Shown: positions 43,444 through 55,237, counted from the stretch's first letter. The stretch is 64,000 bases of DNA from CAZHEV01 sp964531335 [NCBI: uncultured bacterium] (GCA_964531335.1 CAZHEV010000010.1:62001-126000), one strand, 5' to 3'. The notes: generated by a model not told the origin, from the sequence alone. Numbers and translations: made by a program.

Positions 43444-44769
43444 TCAGTACTGCACGGTCACCAGTCGGTTTTCGCTGAAAGGCGTCACGTCGTCCGTTCC
43501 CTCCGCCTCCACCGTCGTGACGTACGCCCCGGCGGGAACGAACTCGTGGTCGTCGCCGCGGCCGTCCCAGAGCTCGACGTGCGGCCCCTTGTCCCTGTTC
43601 ACCCCGTCGAGCAATGTCTTAACAACCTCGCCGTTGGCGGTGACTATTCGGATAGTCACGGCTATCCTGTCGTTGGCCATGTAGGTGATCCGCATCATCT
43701 CGCCTTCCTCGGACCGCAGGCCGTCGGCCTTTGTGGTGACGCCGAGCATGGCGATGGCGGGTTGCATGACCTTTCGCACCTCGACGCGCCTCGCAGGCGA
43801 GAACTGTCCCGGCGTCCCGGCCCTGGAGACCGCCCTGACGCGCCAGAAGAAGCTCCCGTCGTCGCGGCCCGAGAACCTGAGCTGCCTCGCGCCCGTGGAG
43901 TAGATCTCATGAGGATCGAAATCCTCGTTCTTGGATAGCTGAACCTCGTAGAACCAGGCACCCTCTACCGGTTGCCACCTCAGATGGAAGGTCGGGGAGA
44001 CGATATCGTCGTCCACGGGATCGACGGGGACGGGCCGACCGGGGATCGAGGTATCCACCATGATCACGCCCGCGTAGCCGGCCTCTCCCGCGCCCCCGCA
44101 GGTCGACGTGGCGGCCATCTCGTACATGTACTCTCCGTCCGGGACCACCTTTCCGGAGGCGTCGGTTCCATCCCACCTGTACTCGCAGCTCGGGACATTC
44201 TTGCCGGAAGCCGCGCGGACGATTCCTCCTTCCGGCCCGCCGGTCAGCTTCAGCGTCCAATCGGCGGGAGTGCTGAAGAGGAACCTGAACTCAACGGCTT
44301 CGTTTCGGCCGCCCGCACCGCCCGCGCGCTTCGGGGAAACTGCGTCCGTGGAAAGGTCCGCCTCGATGCTGAGCGGGCCGGGAATCAGCATGACGTTCGA
44401 CTCGGGCGTCTCCACCCTGAGAGAAGGCCCGATGCAAACGGCCTTGATGCTGTTCAGGGTGGCGAGCCCCAGGCAGTCCAGCCGGAGCTGTTCCATGCTG
44501 AATCTCAACCCGCGGAGCCGTGCCTTCCCCCTGTTCGCGGCGTTGACGAAGACCTCGACCTCCCTGCATTTTCCAAGCAGGTCCTGCGGTATGGCGCCCT
44601 GGAACTTGACCCACACCGAGCTTACAGTGTCTCTATCCGCCGGCCTCCATATGATCGGATGGCCCGCCTGTGAAGCGGCCCTCTCGGGGGAGCCGCCCTG
44701 AGCCAGGGCCGATCCGGCCGGGATCAGGGCAAAAAGCGCGCAAGCTACAAGTAGGACCCTCACCGACAT
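43444..44769 (-). CDS. Exported protein with Fn3-like and two FlgD/Ig-like domains
   Basis: A 441-residue exported protein with signal peptide (VLLVACALFALIPAGSALA). A novel N-terminal domain with WRPADRDTVSSVWVKFQGAIP and paired Cys runs to about residue 140. It is followed by a FlgD-like domain (YRWDGTDASGKVVPDGEYMYEM), a fibronectin-like domain (FHLRWQPVEGAWFYEVQLS, FFWRVRAVSRAG) and a second FlgD-like domain at the C-terminus (VKTLLDGVN, ELWDGRGDDHEFVPAGAYV). It converges on the export cluster and lies 18 bases downstream of asnS's end on the other side in reverse order. Function unknown. Confidence 0.68.
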   Translation of the reverse strand: MSVRVLLVACALFALIPAGSALAQGGSPERAASQAGHPIIWRPADRDTVSSVWVKFQGAIPQDLLGKCREVEVFVNAANRGKARLRGLRFSMEQLRLDCLGLATLNSIKAVCIGPSLRVETPESNVMLIPGPLSIEADLSTDAVSPKRAGGAGGRNEAVEFRFLFSTPADWTLKLTGGPEGGIVRAASGKNVPSCEYRWDGTDASGKVVPDGEYMYEMAATSTCGGAGEAGYAGVIMVDTSIPGRPVPVDPVDDDIVSPTFHLRWQPVEGAWFYEVQLSKNEDFDPHEIYSTGARQLRFSGRDDGSFFWRVRAVSRAGTPGQFSPARRVEVRKVMQPAIAMLGVTTKADGLRSEEGEMMRITYMANDRIAVTIRIVTANGEVVKTLLDGVNRDKGPHVELWDGRGDDHEFVPAGAYVTTVEAEGTDDVTPFSENRLVTVQY

Positions 44770-44787
44770 CCCACCTTTCCTACCCGC

Positions 44788-46083
44788 CTAGGGGTACATT
44801 CGGCCCAGGAGCCTGGGAAACGGTATCGTCTCCCTGATGTGCTCCCGCCCGCATATCCATCTGACAAGTCTCTCAACTCCTATGCCGAAACCACCATGAG
44901 GAACAGAGCCGTATCTTCTGAGGTCCAGATACCACTCGAACATCTCCCGTGGAAGACCGTGCTCCTCTATCCTCCGCTCCAGAAGATCGAGCGATGAGAT
45001 CCTCAAGCTCCCGCCGCCTATGATCTCTCCGTATCCCTCCGGGGCGAGAAGGTCCACGCTCTGGGAGAGCCCGTCATGCTCCGGGTCGGGCTCTATGTAG
45101 AAGCCGACGCTGGAAACCGGATAATGGTGGACGAATACCGGGGTCTTGAACTGCTCCGTCAACACGGTCTCCTCGTCGCCCCCCAGATCGTCCCCCCAAT
45201 CCACGGGCTTTCCCAGCCTCCCGAGCATCTCGACCACCTCGGTGTACGTGTAACGCGGAAACGGCCCCTCTATGGAATCGAGCAGGCCGACGTCTCTCTC
45301 CAGAAGCTCCAGCTCGCTCCGGCTCGTGGCGAGAACTCTTTTCAGCACGTGCAGGGTGGCCGACTCCTCCAGCTCCATTATGTCGTCGAGCGTAGCGTAC
45401 GCCACCTCGGGCTCGACCATCCAGAACTCTATGAGATGCCGCCTGGTCTTCGACTTCTCCGCCCTGAAGGTGGGGCCGAAACAGTAGACCTTCTTGAAGG
45501 CCATGCAGGCGGCCTCCATGTACAGTTGCCCGCTTTGAGAAAGATAGGCCTTCTTGTCGAAGTACGTCGTCTCGAACAGAGTGGTTGTGCCCTCGCAGGC
45601 GTTGGGGGTCAGTATGGGCGCGTCTATCAACACGAAGCCGCGATTGTCGAAGAACTCCCGTATAGCGCGTATGATCTCGTGGCGCACCCTCAGGATCGCG
45701 TGCTGCCGGCTGGACCTGAGCCAAAGATGTCGGTGGTCCATCAAAAAGGCGGTCTCATGGCTCTTCTTGGTGATCGGGAACCCTTCCGCGATCTGCACCA
45801 CGTCGATGTTCTTCAAGGTCAGCTCGTAGCCGATCGGAGATCGCGGATCCTTGCGCACGGTGCCGCTTACGACGACCGACGACTCTTGGGTAATCCGATC
45901 GCACTCCTCGAAGACCGCCGCGCTGACCTCGCTCCGAGAAACCACGCATTGAATGGTGCCCGTCCCGTCCCTCACGAGCAGGAAATGTATCTTGCCGCTG
46001 GATCTCCTGTTGTAGAGCCAGCCCTGTATAGTCACGTCCCGGCCTTCGTATTCGCCGATGTGCTCAACCTCTATTATCATCAT
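44788..46083 (-). CDS. asnS: Asparaginyl-tRNA synthetase
   Basis: A 431-residue class IIb synthetase that charges tRNA-Asn. The N-terminal OB domain ([26 protein letters not shown]) recognises the anticodon. The catalytic core has motif 2 ([25 protein letters not shown]) and motif 3 ([16 protein letters not shown]). The sequence FWMVEPE is typical of AsnRS as opposed to AspRS, which has EYTSLDYE. It is directly downstream of an AspRS gene, 41 bases apart. Length is normal. Confidence 0.9.
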   Translation of the reverse strand: MMIIEVEHIGEYEGRDVTIQGWLYNRRSSGKIHFLLVRDGTGTIQCVVSRSEVSAAVFEECDRITQESSVVVSGTVRKDPRSPIGYELTLKNIDVVQIAEGFPITKKSHETAFLMDHRHLWLRSSRQHAILRVRHEIIRAIREFFDNRGFVLIDAPILTPNACEGTTTLFETTYFDKKAYLSQSGQLYMEAACMAFKKVYCFGPTFRAEKSKTRRHLIEFWMVEPEVAYATLDDIMELEESATLHVLKRVLATSRSELELLERDVGLLDSIEGPFPRYTYTEVVEMLGRLGKPVDWGDDLGGDEETVLTEQFKTPVFVHHYPVSSVGFYIEPDPEHDGLSQSVDLLAPEGYGEIIGGGSLRISSLDLLERRIEEHGLPREMFEWYLDLRRYGSVPHGGFGIGVERLVRWICGREHIRETIPFPRLLGRMYP

Positions 46084-46124
46084 CTCCCCGTTGTCTCAGC
46101 CCGGACCGGGCCGCTCCCGCAGCC

Positions 46125-47480
46125 CTAGGGCGACACGCGCCTGACGCTCCTGGGAAAGAGCGTCGCCTCTTTGACGTTCTCCAGCCCGAGCAACTGCTTG
46201 GTCAACCTCTCCAGACCGATGGCCAGCCCTCCGTGCGGCGGCATTCCGTAACGGAAAGTCTGAAGGTAGAAGCCGAAGTCGTCCGGATCCAGGCCGAACT
46301 TGCGCATGTTCTCCACCAGCATCTCGTACTCGTGAATACGCTGGCTGCCGGTCGTCACCTCGAGGCCCTTGAACAGGAGATCGAAGCTGGTGGTCAGGGA
46401 GGGATCGTCCCTTCTCGCCATGGTGTAGACGGGCCTCTTCCCGACGGGGTATTGCGTTATGAACACAAGAGGGATTCCCTGCGTTTCCTCGACGTGCTTG
46501 CAGATCAACTGCTCGCCCTCGTTGTCGAGATCGCCCGCCCCCTCGAGGTCCTTCCCGTATTTGTCCTTGAGGAGCCCGACCGCCTCGGCGAGCGTGAGCT
46601 GCGGGATTCTTTCGAAAGAAGGGACCTCGGCGTCGTAGATCTTCAGCTCGTCCCCGCAGCATTCTCCCAGGTGTCCGAACACGAAGGACAGCAGCTCCTC
46701 CTCCATTCTTATCACGTCCTGCTCGTCCTCGATGAAGCTCATCTCGTAGTCGAGACTCGTGTACTCGTTGAGATGCCTCGATGTTTCGTGCTTCTCAGCC
46801 CTGTACACCTGCCCGATCTCGAAGACCCTCTCCAGGCCGCTGCCGACCATTATCTGCTTGTAGAACTGCGGGCTCTGGGCAAGATACGCGCTTCTCTCGA
46901 AGTACTTCACCTCGAAGACCTCGGCGCCGCCCTCGGTGCCCGTGGATACGATCTTGGAGGTCTTGATCTCCGTGAAATCCCTCGAACGCATGAAATGGGA
47001 GAACGCCCGCAGTATCTCCGACTGGAGCTTGAAGATCGAACGCACCTCCATGTTCCTCAGTGACAGCGGCCTGAAGTCCAGCACCCTGTCCAGCCCGGTA
47101 TGGCTCATCTCAAGCGGTTTGTTTATCTCTATCGGCAGGTCGCTGGGAGCGGGGCTCAGGATCTCGATCCGCTCCACGTGAAGCTCGACCCCGAGATCGA
47201 CTTTCTGCGCCTGCACCACCTTCCCCACTATCTCGACCACACTCTCGTGAGTAAGCTGGGAGACGTCCTGCTTCGCGTCGGCCACGGTCTGGATGAGTCC
47301 CTGGCGGTCCCGCAAGATTATGAAGCTTATCTTCCCCAGGGCGCGGACCCTGTGGACCCAGCCCTGGAGGCGGACCACATCGCCGACGTGATTCCTCGCC
47401 TCCCTGCTCTTCACGACGGGCGGGGCCTCTCGATCGTTCGAGGCGCCGCTTTCGCTCGATGTCTCAAGTTCTTCGTTCAA
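46125..47480 (-). CDS. aspS: Aspartyl-tRNA synthetase, short archaeal/eukaryal type
   Basis: A protein of about 451 residues. I start at the TTG 47478-47480, six bases after GGAGGAG; an ATG at 47520-47522 is the alternative and has no ribosome site. The OB domain (VRLQGWVHRVRALGKISFIILRDRQG) is followed by the core with motif 2 (GQVYRAEKHETSRHLNEYTSLDYEMSF) and motif 3 (HGGLAIGLERLTKQLLGL). The large GAD insertion of bacterial AspRS (about 590 residues) is missing, so this is the archaeal/eukaryal form. Such enzymes are often non-discriminating for tRNA-Asp and tRNA-Asn, but an AsnRS is encoded next door. Confidence 0.88.
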   Translation of the reverse strand: MNEELETSSESGASNDREAPPVVKSREARNHVGDVVRLQGWVHRVRALGKISFIILRDRQGLIQTVADAKQDVSQLTHESVVEIVGKVVQAQKVDLGVELHVERIEILSPAPSDLPIEINKPLEMSHTGLDRVLDFRPLSLRNMEVRSIFKLQSEILRAFSHFMRSRDFTEIKTSKIVSTGTEGGAEVFEVKYFERSAYLAQSPQFYKQIMVGSGLERVFEIGQVYRAEKHETSRHLNEYTSLDYEMSFIEDEQDVIRMEEELLSFVFGHLGECCGDELKIYDAEVPSFERIPQLTLAEAVGLLKDKYGKDLEGAGDLDNEGEQLICKHVEETQGIPLVFITQYPVGKRPVYTMARRDDPSLTTSFDLLFKGLEVTTGSQRIHEYEMLVENMRKFGLDPDDFGFYLQTFRYGMPPHGGLAIGLERLTKQLLGLENVKEATLFPRSVRRVSP

Positions 47481-47774
47481 TTGCAGCTCCTCCGGCGCGC
47501 CGTACCCGCCGCACCGCGCCATGCCCGGGTGTCGCGGCGCCTTAAGTCCAACACACAATACAAGATGGAGTCTATCATCGAGGTTCGGGCCGCGAAACAC
47601 CTTTTGTGGGAAGGCTCGATCCCCGGCCACGCTCCGGAAGCGGGCTCGGCCTGGGGGCCGCCGCCGCGCGGGCGATACGGATCGAAGGATGTGTCGAGCA
47701 CTCGCTGAACGCCGGGCGCCCCATTCAAAGCGGTGCGGTTTGTTGGCGGCCGGCCGGCGGCCCTCAAAGGCCCG

Positions 47775-48230
47775 CTAGAAGTTGAGCGTCGTAATCTGAA
47801 CCCCGAAGAGGTGCGTGAAGCCGTCGACCTGCGACTCCTTCTCCGCGGCAACCGACTGCAGGCCGATGTAACGCAGAGAGAGAGGGCCGATGAGGTTTAT
47901 CCTCACATTGGGACCGACGACGAGGCTTCCGCCGCTCGGCGTCCCCATCCCGCCGGTCGAGAGGGTTACGACCAGCCTGTCGCGGTAGCGAGCGCCGTAG
48001 CCGCCCAGCCAGTAGGTGCTCACGTCGAACTTCGACTGATAGTTCATCCCCGCGTCGAGCGTGAGGACCGTGGTCTCGCCGCGATCCCATACGCCGCTGA
48101 AGGAGAGGAACACGGGGTTGCTGAGCCCGAGCCGGTCCGGTGAATAAAGAGCGGAGATCGACGTATCTCCCGCCAGTGAAGGCGACGCCGCCAAAACCAG
48201 AATGACAACTGTAAGAACAAGCCCTCTCAT
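47775..48230 (-). CDS. Small exported beta-strand-rich protein
   Basis: A 151-residue protein with a clear signal peptide (MRGLVLTVVILVLAASPSLA) behind AAGGGAG. The mature part alternates polar and apolar residues in short strands (SFSGVWDRGETTVLTLDAGMNY, LVVTLSTGGM, VGPNVRINLIGPLSLRYIGL) and ends in FGVQITTLNF with a terminal Phe, which is typical of outer-membrane barrels. With about eight strands it may be a small barrel. No named family is recognised. It stands alone between ligA and aspS. Confidence 0.6.
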   Translation of the reverse strand: MRGLVLTVVILVLAASPSLAGDTSISALYSPDRLGLSNPVFLSFSGVWDRGETTVLTLDAGMNYQSKFDVSTYWLGGYGARYRDRLVVTLSTGGMGTPSGGSLVVGPNVRINLIGPLSLRYIGLQSVAAEKESQVDGFTHLFGVQITTLNF

Positions 48231-48434
48231 CCCTTCGCTCCCTTCTGATCCATCCTTCTCGCCGACGCCACGGCCGGCGGCACAACCGGCTCCTGTTCAA
48301 CACTCGCCGGGAAATCTCCGGCCGGCTGTGAATACCGCGAGCCGGCCTTCGAGCTTGGCTCGAGCGCTTTCCGGGCATTTTCCCTTCTTCTAGGGCCAAA
48401 GTCAAGCACGGCCTGGAGGCTCCGTGGGGACAGC

Positions 48435-50513
<2,079 letters not shown>

Positions 50514-50735
50514 TTATCTCCCGGTCAGCCCGCTGGTTCCAGCCGGCGGAACGCGCCCGCGGACATATGCTATATCAAGCGGCGCCGCCGTCCAAGCCGC
50601 CTCTTGCACGGGCCCTCGCCCGCCGTTCCGTCCGGGTCGTGTCGGAGGCCCATCCGCCCCCAATGGCGCGGCGGATGCGCGAGCCGCGGCGGCGCCGGCG
50701 CGATCCCAGTAGCCGCGCTCCCGCGGCCGCAGGAC

Positions 50736-50807
50736 ACCACGACAGGGCGCCACTCACCACGACAGGGCCACTCACCACGACGGCGCGCTCACCGCGACAG
50801 GGCGCCC
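50736..50807. repeat. Four imperfect tandem copies of a 17-20 bp unit
   Basis: Copies begin at 50736, 50756, 50774 and 50791, each opening ACCACGAC (ACCGCGAC in the last) followed by AGGGC(GC)CACTC-like sequence. Unit lengths are 20, 18, 17 and 17 bp. There is no CRISPR-like repeat-spacer pattern. Confidence 0.7.
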
Positions 50808-50837
50808 TTGTGTGCGCCCCCTTCCGGCCTATACAAT
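50808..50837 (+). promoter_or_regulatory. Weak candidate promoter of the DUF2225-like gene
   Basis: TTGTGT (50808-50813) precedes TACAAT (50832-50837, five of six) by 18 bases. The -35 matches only three of six. It would give a very short leader. Confidence 0.3.
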
Positions 50838-50857
50838 CAGGGTAGGAGGTGCCTTAA

Positions 50858-51907
50858 ATGAATCGCATACGTACGGCCCTGGCCCTTCTCCCTCTGCTTT
50901 CGATCGCGGCGCATCTTCCCGCTCCGCCCGCCACCTCGCTCGTGGGGACCGCCGCGGCTGCGGACATAGAGGCCACCGAGGTCATATGCCCGGTCTCCGG
51001 CCACAGCTTCTTCGGCCTGGAAATTCGCGCCGTCAACACGCTCAAGCATCGCGACGGCGACTTCTTGCTCAGAGCGGAGGGAGGGAACCAGTACGCCACC
51101 TGGGTATGGACCTGTCCCTTCTGCTTCTTCTCGGCCCGCCCGGATGCCTTCCTGTACGGCGCAGAGGTGGACTTCGACCCATCCAGCATAGAGACGATGG
51201 AGCTCAATCAGGAGACGAGGGAGAGCGACAGGGTGCAGCTTCTGATCCCCCCCGGCTTAAAGTACAGAAACGCCACAGCCTACTACTTTTCGATAGGGGA
51301 GCCGCCCTACGAGCTCGGGGTGCTTCAGCTACACGCGTCTTGGGCGGTGCGGATGTCCACCGTTTCCATGCCAAAGGGACCGCTCGGCACCTGGTGGAAG
51401 TCCTACCTGAAAATCACGGAGGAGGGGGACTACACGTCCGAGGAAACTCAGCTGCTGGCGATAGCCGAAGACCTGCGCGAGAAGCTGCGCGGCGCGGACG
51501 ATCCCGGCAAGCGGATCGAGCTGATGTACATCTTGGCGTCTACTCTCAGACGGGCGGGCGAGCACAAGCAGGCGGTGCCCATCCTGAAGGAACTGTTTTC
51601 CATCCCCGAGATCGGGGAGATCCGCCCGGCCGCGGCGCAGGAGCTCGACCTGGCCATTACCGAGGCCGCGTTTCAGAAGCAGGCGGTCCGATACTTCATG
51701 GAGGCCGTCCAGCTCAAGGAGACACTACCCAACGACAAGCTTCAGTCCATCTACTTGATAGGCGAGCTCAGCCGCAGACTTGGAATGTACGATCAGGCAA
51801 AGGCCTGGTTCGAAAAGTCCGAGGAGAACCCCATGCCGCAGCGTTGGGCGAGGAACATCTTCCAGCGCCAGAAACTCAGGCTGGCGAATGACATCGCTTC
51901 GGACTAG
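50858..51907 (+). CDS. Exported DUF2225-like protein with TPR-type helical C-terminus
   Basis: A 349-residue protein behind AGGAGG, with a signal peptide (ALALLPLLSIAAHL). The domain from about residue 43 (VICPVSGHSFFGLEIRAVNT, DGDFLLRAEGGNQYATWVWTCPFCFFSARPDAF) matches the DUF2225 pattern, in which two CxxC pairs bind metal. Here the first pair has lost its second Cys (CPVS), while the second (CPFC) is intact. From about residue 200 the helices look like TPR repeats (AEDLREKLRGADDPGKR, ALLRRAGEHKQAVPILKEL-like, and a closing RRLGMYDQAKAWFEKSEE). DUF2225 proteins are normally cytoplasmic, so the signal peptide is notable. It overlaps the convergent methyltransferase gene by four bases. Confidence 0.65.
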   Translation: MNRIRTALALLPLLSIAAHLPAPPATSLVGTAAAADIEATEVICPVSGHSFFGLEIRAVNTLKHRDGDFLLRAEGGNQYATWVWTCPFCFFSARPDAFLYGAEVDFDPSSIETMELNQETRESDRVQLLIPPGLKYRNATAYYFSIGEPPYELGVLQLHASWAVRMSTVSMPKGPLGTWWKSYLKITEEGDYTSEETQLLAIAEDLREKLRGADDPGKRIELMYILASTLRRAGEHKQAVPILKELFSIPEIGEIRPAAAQELDLAITEAAFQKQAVRYFMEAVQLKETLPNDKLQSIYLIGELSRRLGMYDQAKAWFEKSEENPMPQRWARNIFQRQKLRLANDIASD

Positions 51908-52932
51908 GAACGACCCCGCACAGCCTTGCCCGGCGTCCCCCTTCTGCTCGGCTTGCGGCCGATGACCAGGGTGCTCGAGTCCTCCACCTTCTTCTTCTGC
52001 AACTCGACGAACCCGGCGCTTCTCAACCAGGCGCTTATCTCGCCGTAAGTGTAGGTACCCCCGCTCTCTGTGGCGACGAGCATATTGACCGCGAAGAGAA
52101 TCGGCCATTCGGGACCGGTCCGCTCCTCGTTGGGCAAGAAGTCGTGAATGACCAGCCTTCCACCGGGGGCCAGGGCAGTATATGACTTGGTTGCCAGCAA
52201 TCTTGCCCGCCCCGGGCTTATGCTGTGAAAGACGTTCGAAAGAAGAACCAGGTCGAAGCCCGTGCCGAACTCAACCTCGAAGTAGTCGCCCTCCTCCAAA
52301 GTGATCCTGTCCTGGAGGCCTTCCTCCTTCACGAAACGGCGGGCTATCTTCAGGGGAACGTGTAGATCTATCACCTTCGCCTTGAGCTTTTTGCTCTTCT
52401 TGGCGAACGTTATCGCGTACGTGGCCGGCCCGCCCCCGAGGTCCAGCATCCGCCCTGTGCCGGCCGTGCCGACGATTTTGGCGACCTGCGACGCCCTTCT
52501 TCGCGCCGTGTTCTCCATGCCCAGTATGAAGTCCTCGGTCTGGGAGGTCGAGGTATATCCCCTGGGTCTGCGCACGCCGCGGCCTGTCGCCACCGCCTCG
52601 TCGAGGTGGGTCCACAGCTTCCAGAGATGCCTGTGATGCTTGATGCTGTCCCCCAGGTAGCCCTTGGCGCCCGGCACCAGGAATTGCTTGGAGAGCGCCG
52701 TGTTGTAATACCTGTTCTTCCTTTTTGAAACAAGGCCCATCACCGCCAGCGCGTCGAGCAGGGTCGAAGCGCCCCTCTCGCTTATCCGTGCCTTTCTGGA
52801 CAGAATCCCCGATCCCATGCCCTTGGTTCCGAGCCACTCGAACACCTTGTAATGAACCGCGGTGAAAAGGATCGCGGATCGCCAATAGCCACGCATCAGC
52901 TCACGTATCTTGTCCAGATTGGAGCCAGCCAT
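51904..52932 (-). CDS. SAM-dependent methyltransferase (hydroxyindole O-methyltransferase-like)
   Basis: A 342-residue class I methyltransferase of the two-domain O-methyltransferase group (PF00891-like). The N-terminal winged-helix dimerisation domain (about 1-90) has HYKVFEWLGTKGM and RGASTLLDALAVMGLV. The SAM site reads GRMLDLGGGPATYAITFAK, then VIDLHVPLKIARR and EGDYFEVEFGTGFDLVLLSNVFH. The substrate is unknown; neighbours give no hint. The C-terminal 15 residues are basic (RRGTPGKAVRGRS). The start ATG follows GGGAGGAAGAA. Confidence 0.82.
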   Translation of the reverse strand: MAGSNLDKIRELMRGYWRSAILFTAVHYKVFEWLGTKGMGSGILSRKARISERGASTLLDALAVMGLVSKRKNRYYNTALSKQFLVPGAKGYLGDSIKHHRHLWKLWTHLDEAVATGRGVRRPRGYTSTSQTEDFILGMENTARRRASQVAKIVGTAGTGRMLDLGGGPATYAITFAKKSKKLKAKVIDLHVPLKIARRFVKEEGLQDRITLEEGDYFEVEFGTGFDLVLLSNVFHSISPGRARLLATKSYTALAPGGRLVIHDFLPNEERTGPEWPILFAVNMLVATESGGTYTYGEISAWLRSAGFVELQKKKVEDSSTLVIGRKPSRRGTPGKAVRGRS

Positions 52933-53346
52933 TTCTTCCTCCCATTGACCCGCGCAAAGATCGGTTCGAACCGAAGCCCGGAGTCCCGCCGTCCGGGCGA
53001 GCCCGTCCGCTGTGGGACCCAGGCGCAGAGTTCCAGTGGCAAGATGCAGCCCGCGACAATCCCGGTCAAGCGGAACCTTGGCAATTATATTGACGAATGG
53101 TTATACATCGGGCTGGCGGCGTCCCGGCGGCGGCGTGCCCAGCGGCAATGGCTCTCGCCGTCATTCCAGGCGCGAATCTGGCTTTTGCTAAGAGGGCTCC
53201 GCGCCGGCCTTTCAGCGCGAAAGGAGGTCATTCCTCGGGAGACAATACCTGCGGTGCGGGCGCGCCCCGAACAGGCGAGGGGGCGGGACTTCGATGCCCC
53301 GCCCCCTCGGAGAAGTATGGAGACCGGCTTCAGCCAGAAGGAGGTG
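52933..53346. other. Intergenic region
   Basis: No gene is seen. On the minus strand a perfect TATAAT (53084-53089) might be a -10 element for the methyltransferase gene, but there is no good -35 at the right distance. The hairpin at 53277-53308 closes the region. Confidence 0.4.
53277..53308 (-). terminator. Terminator-like stem-loop after the receptor/partner operon
   Basis: A perfect 11-bp stem (GAGGGGGCGGG and CCCGCCCCCTC, 10-base loop) lies 38 bases past the stop of the partner protein. No T-run follows on either strand. Confidence 0.5.
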
Positions 53347-55107
53347 CTAGTTCACCATCAGCATCTTCTTCTGCGCCTTCCAACCGTCGGTCTTGATCTG
53401 GTAGAAGTAAACGCCTGTAGCGACCTTGGCGCCCTCACGGCTCTTGCCGTCCCAGGTCACGAAGTTGCCGCCGGCTTTGGCATTGTCGCTGATCGTGTTG
53501 ACCAGTCGCCCGGCAACGTCAAATATGTTGATCTGGATCTTACCCGCCTTCGCCACGGAGTAGTGGATCGTTGTGCCGTCCACCGACCGGAACGGGTTGG
53601 GCTGGTTCTGGCCCAGGAAGTAAGCGCTCTGACGCGGGCTGTCGCCGATGCCCGAGATCACCTCGTTGTAAGGGGTGTTCTGGGGATCGAAATTCGTCCA
53701 GCCCGCTGTCCACTGCTGATCCATCGAGACGCCCGGAATGAAGGCGCCGCGATAGTCTGTGCTTTCGAAAAAGGCCGGATCCAGGTGGCTGAAATCGACA
53801 CTGTAGGTATCCAACTCGGTGCCCACCTGCGGGACCGGGTTAGGGTCGTTAAGGTTGTGCATGTTCGTCAGTCCCATCGTGGAAGGAAGACGAATTATGC
53901 CACCCAGGTAGGCCGGACGGAAGTTGCCGGGCATGGTGTCGAACCAGGCGACCACGCCGATCGAGTCCGGGCTCCATCCCGGCTCGCCGTTTGCGCGGAG
54001 AATAGCCGGCCAGCGGCCTGTGTCGTGGTCTCTCTCGAAAGACGCGACGCTCACATGCCTGAAGGTCGAGTCGTCGAAGGCGCCTATGTGGGTCGTATCG
54101 TCGCGGACGCTCAGACCCCTCTCATGCCCTATGAAGGCCGAGTTGTAGCATTCCAGATGGCTGCAGCGGCGCACCACCCCGCTCCAGTCGAACCTCTCGC
54201 CGATCGGCAGCGCGATCGTGTCCACGCGGAACGGGCCGATCGATGTCAGGTTCGAGATCACCGGCCAGGTCCTGGGCTCCACGCAGAGAGAGGGCTCCTG
54301 GTTGTCCGACTCGAAGCCGCGGGTCTCGCCGGCGACGTCCCATATGAAAGGGTCCTTCAGGCCGAACAGGTACTGCAGCCCGCCCTGGTAGCCGAAATCG
54401 GTGTCGAAGTCATCGTCGGTCGTGCCGAAGGCCACCAGGTACTTGGCGTCCACCCGTCCCCCGAACCACTCGTAGGCGTCGTCGAACGAGTAGCTGACCT
54501 GCACGTGGTCTATGGTCGTTCCCGCGCCCACGCCGCACAAGGTCAGGCCGTTGATCTCGTTCTTATCGGCGAAGCGGAACCCCGGGTACTCGAGACGCAC
54601 GTACCTGAAGACGCCGCTGTCGTCGTTGGGATCGCCGTCGCCCCTTCCCGGGCCGGGCCCACCGTAGCTACCGGGCACGATTCCGCCCTCGATGGGAGGC
54701 TCCTGCTGGTTGATCGGCGCCTCGCCGGCGATTATGACGCCGCCCCAGTCGCCGCGCTCCCTGCGGCCCCTGGGATCGCCGGAGGTCATGACTATCGGGC
54801 AGCACTCGGTCCCTTCGGCGAAGATCTGCGCCCCGCGCTGTATGTACAAGGTTCCCGCCGACAGGGAATCGCCCAGCATGAGCGTGCCGGCGGGGATGGT
54901 GAGGCTGTAGGTCGAGTCGACCATGTATATGCCCTTCAGAACATAAACGGTGTCCGCGCTCAGAACGTGGTTGTAGTCCTGGTGCTTTATCGTGCCGATG
55001 CCCGCCGCCGGATCGCCCAGCACCTTGGTCGGCTTGACCGCGTGCGCCGGGGCCGCCACGGCGACCGCGACGAGCGCGCACATCAAAAACGTCGTGAATC
55101 CGCGCAT
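53347..55107 (-). CDS. Secreted partner protein of the TonB receptor, parallel-beta type, with FlgD-type tail
   Basis: A 586-residue exported protein behind AGGAGG with signal peptide (FLMCALVAVAVAAPAHA). The body looks like a right-handed beta-helix: a cap segment (VYVLKGIYMVDSTYSLTIPAG, LYIQRGAQIFAEGTE) is followed by rungs such as RGDWGGVIIAGEAP, GVFRYVRLEYPGF and GTTIDHVQVSYSFDDAYEWFGG. The C-terminus is a FlgD-type sorting tail (NQPNPFRSVDGTTIHYSV, GRLVNTI, TWDGKSREGAKVATGVYFYQI). The gene follows the receptor gene by 130 bases, a pairing often seen in FCB genomes. It probably acts outside the cell as ligand-binding partner of the receptor. Confidence 0.78.
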   Translation of the reverse strand: MRGFTTFLMCALVAVAVAAPAHAVKPTKVLGDPAAGIGTIKHQDYNHVLSADTVYVLKGIYMVDSTYSLTIPAGTLMLGDSLSAGTLYIQRGAQIFAEGTECCPIVMTSGDPRGRRERGDWGGVIIAGEAPINQQEPPIEGGIVPGSYGGPGPGRGDGDPNDDSGVFRYVRLEYPGFRFADKNEINGLTLCGVGAGTTIDHVQVSYSFDDAYEWFGGRVDAKYLVAFGTTDDDFDTDFGYQGGLQYLFGLKDPFIWDVAGETRGFESDNQEPSLCVEPRTWPVISNLTSIGPFRVDTIALPIGERFDWSGVVRRCSHLECYNSAFIGHERGLSVRDDTTHIGAFDDSTFRHVSVASFERDHDTGRWPAILRANGEPGWSPDSIGVVAWFDTMPGNFRPAYLGGIIRLPSTMGLTNMHNLNDPNPVPQVGTELDTYSVDFSHLDPAFFESTDYRGAFIPGVSMDQQWTAGWTNFDPQNTPYNEVISGIGDSPRQSAYFLGQNQPNPFRSVDGTTIHYSVAKAGKIQINIFDVAGRLVNTISDNAKAGGNFVTWDGKSREGAKVATGVYFYQIKTDGWKAQKKMLMVN

Positions 55108-55237
55108 TTCTGTTTTCCTCCTGAAATACCACTCTAGTGATTGCGAAAGACAAAACTCCCTTGCCGCAGTTCCCCAAAAGCGCTGATTAGGTCTTCGTTT
55201 CGCTTCGTCGCCGTCGAGCCTCCTTTCTGGTCCCTCG

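Noticed and set aside
50736-50807. CRISPR array
   Set aside because: Four contiguous units of 17-20 bp with no spacers and no cas genes nearby.
52852-55137. 761-codon plus-strand ORF
   Set aside because: It is antisense to the receptor partner gene, spans two genes and the intergenic hairpin, and has no signal or domain.
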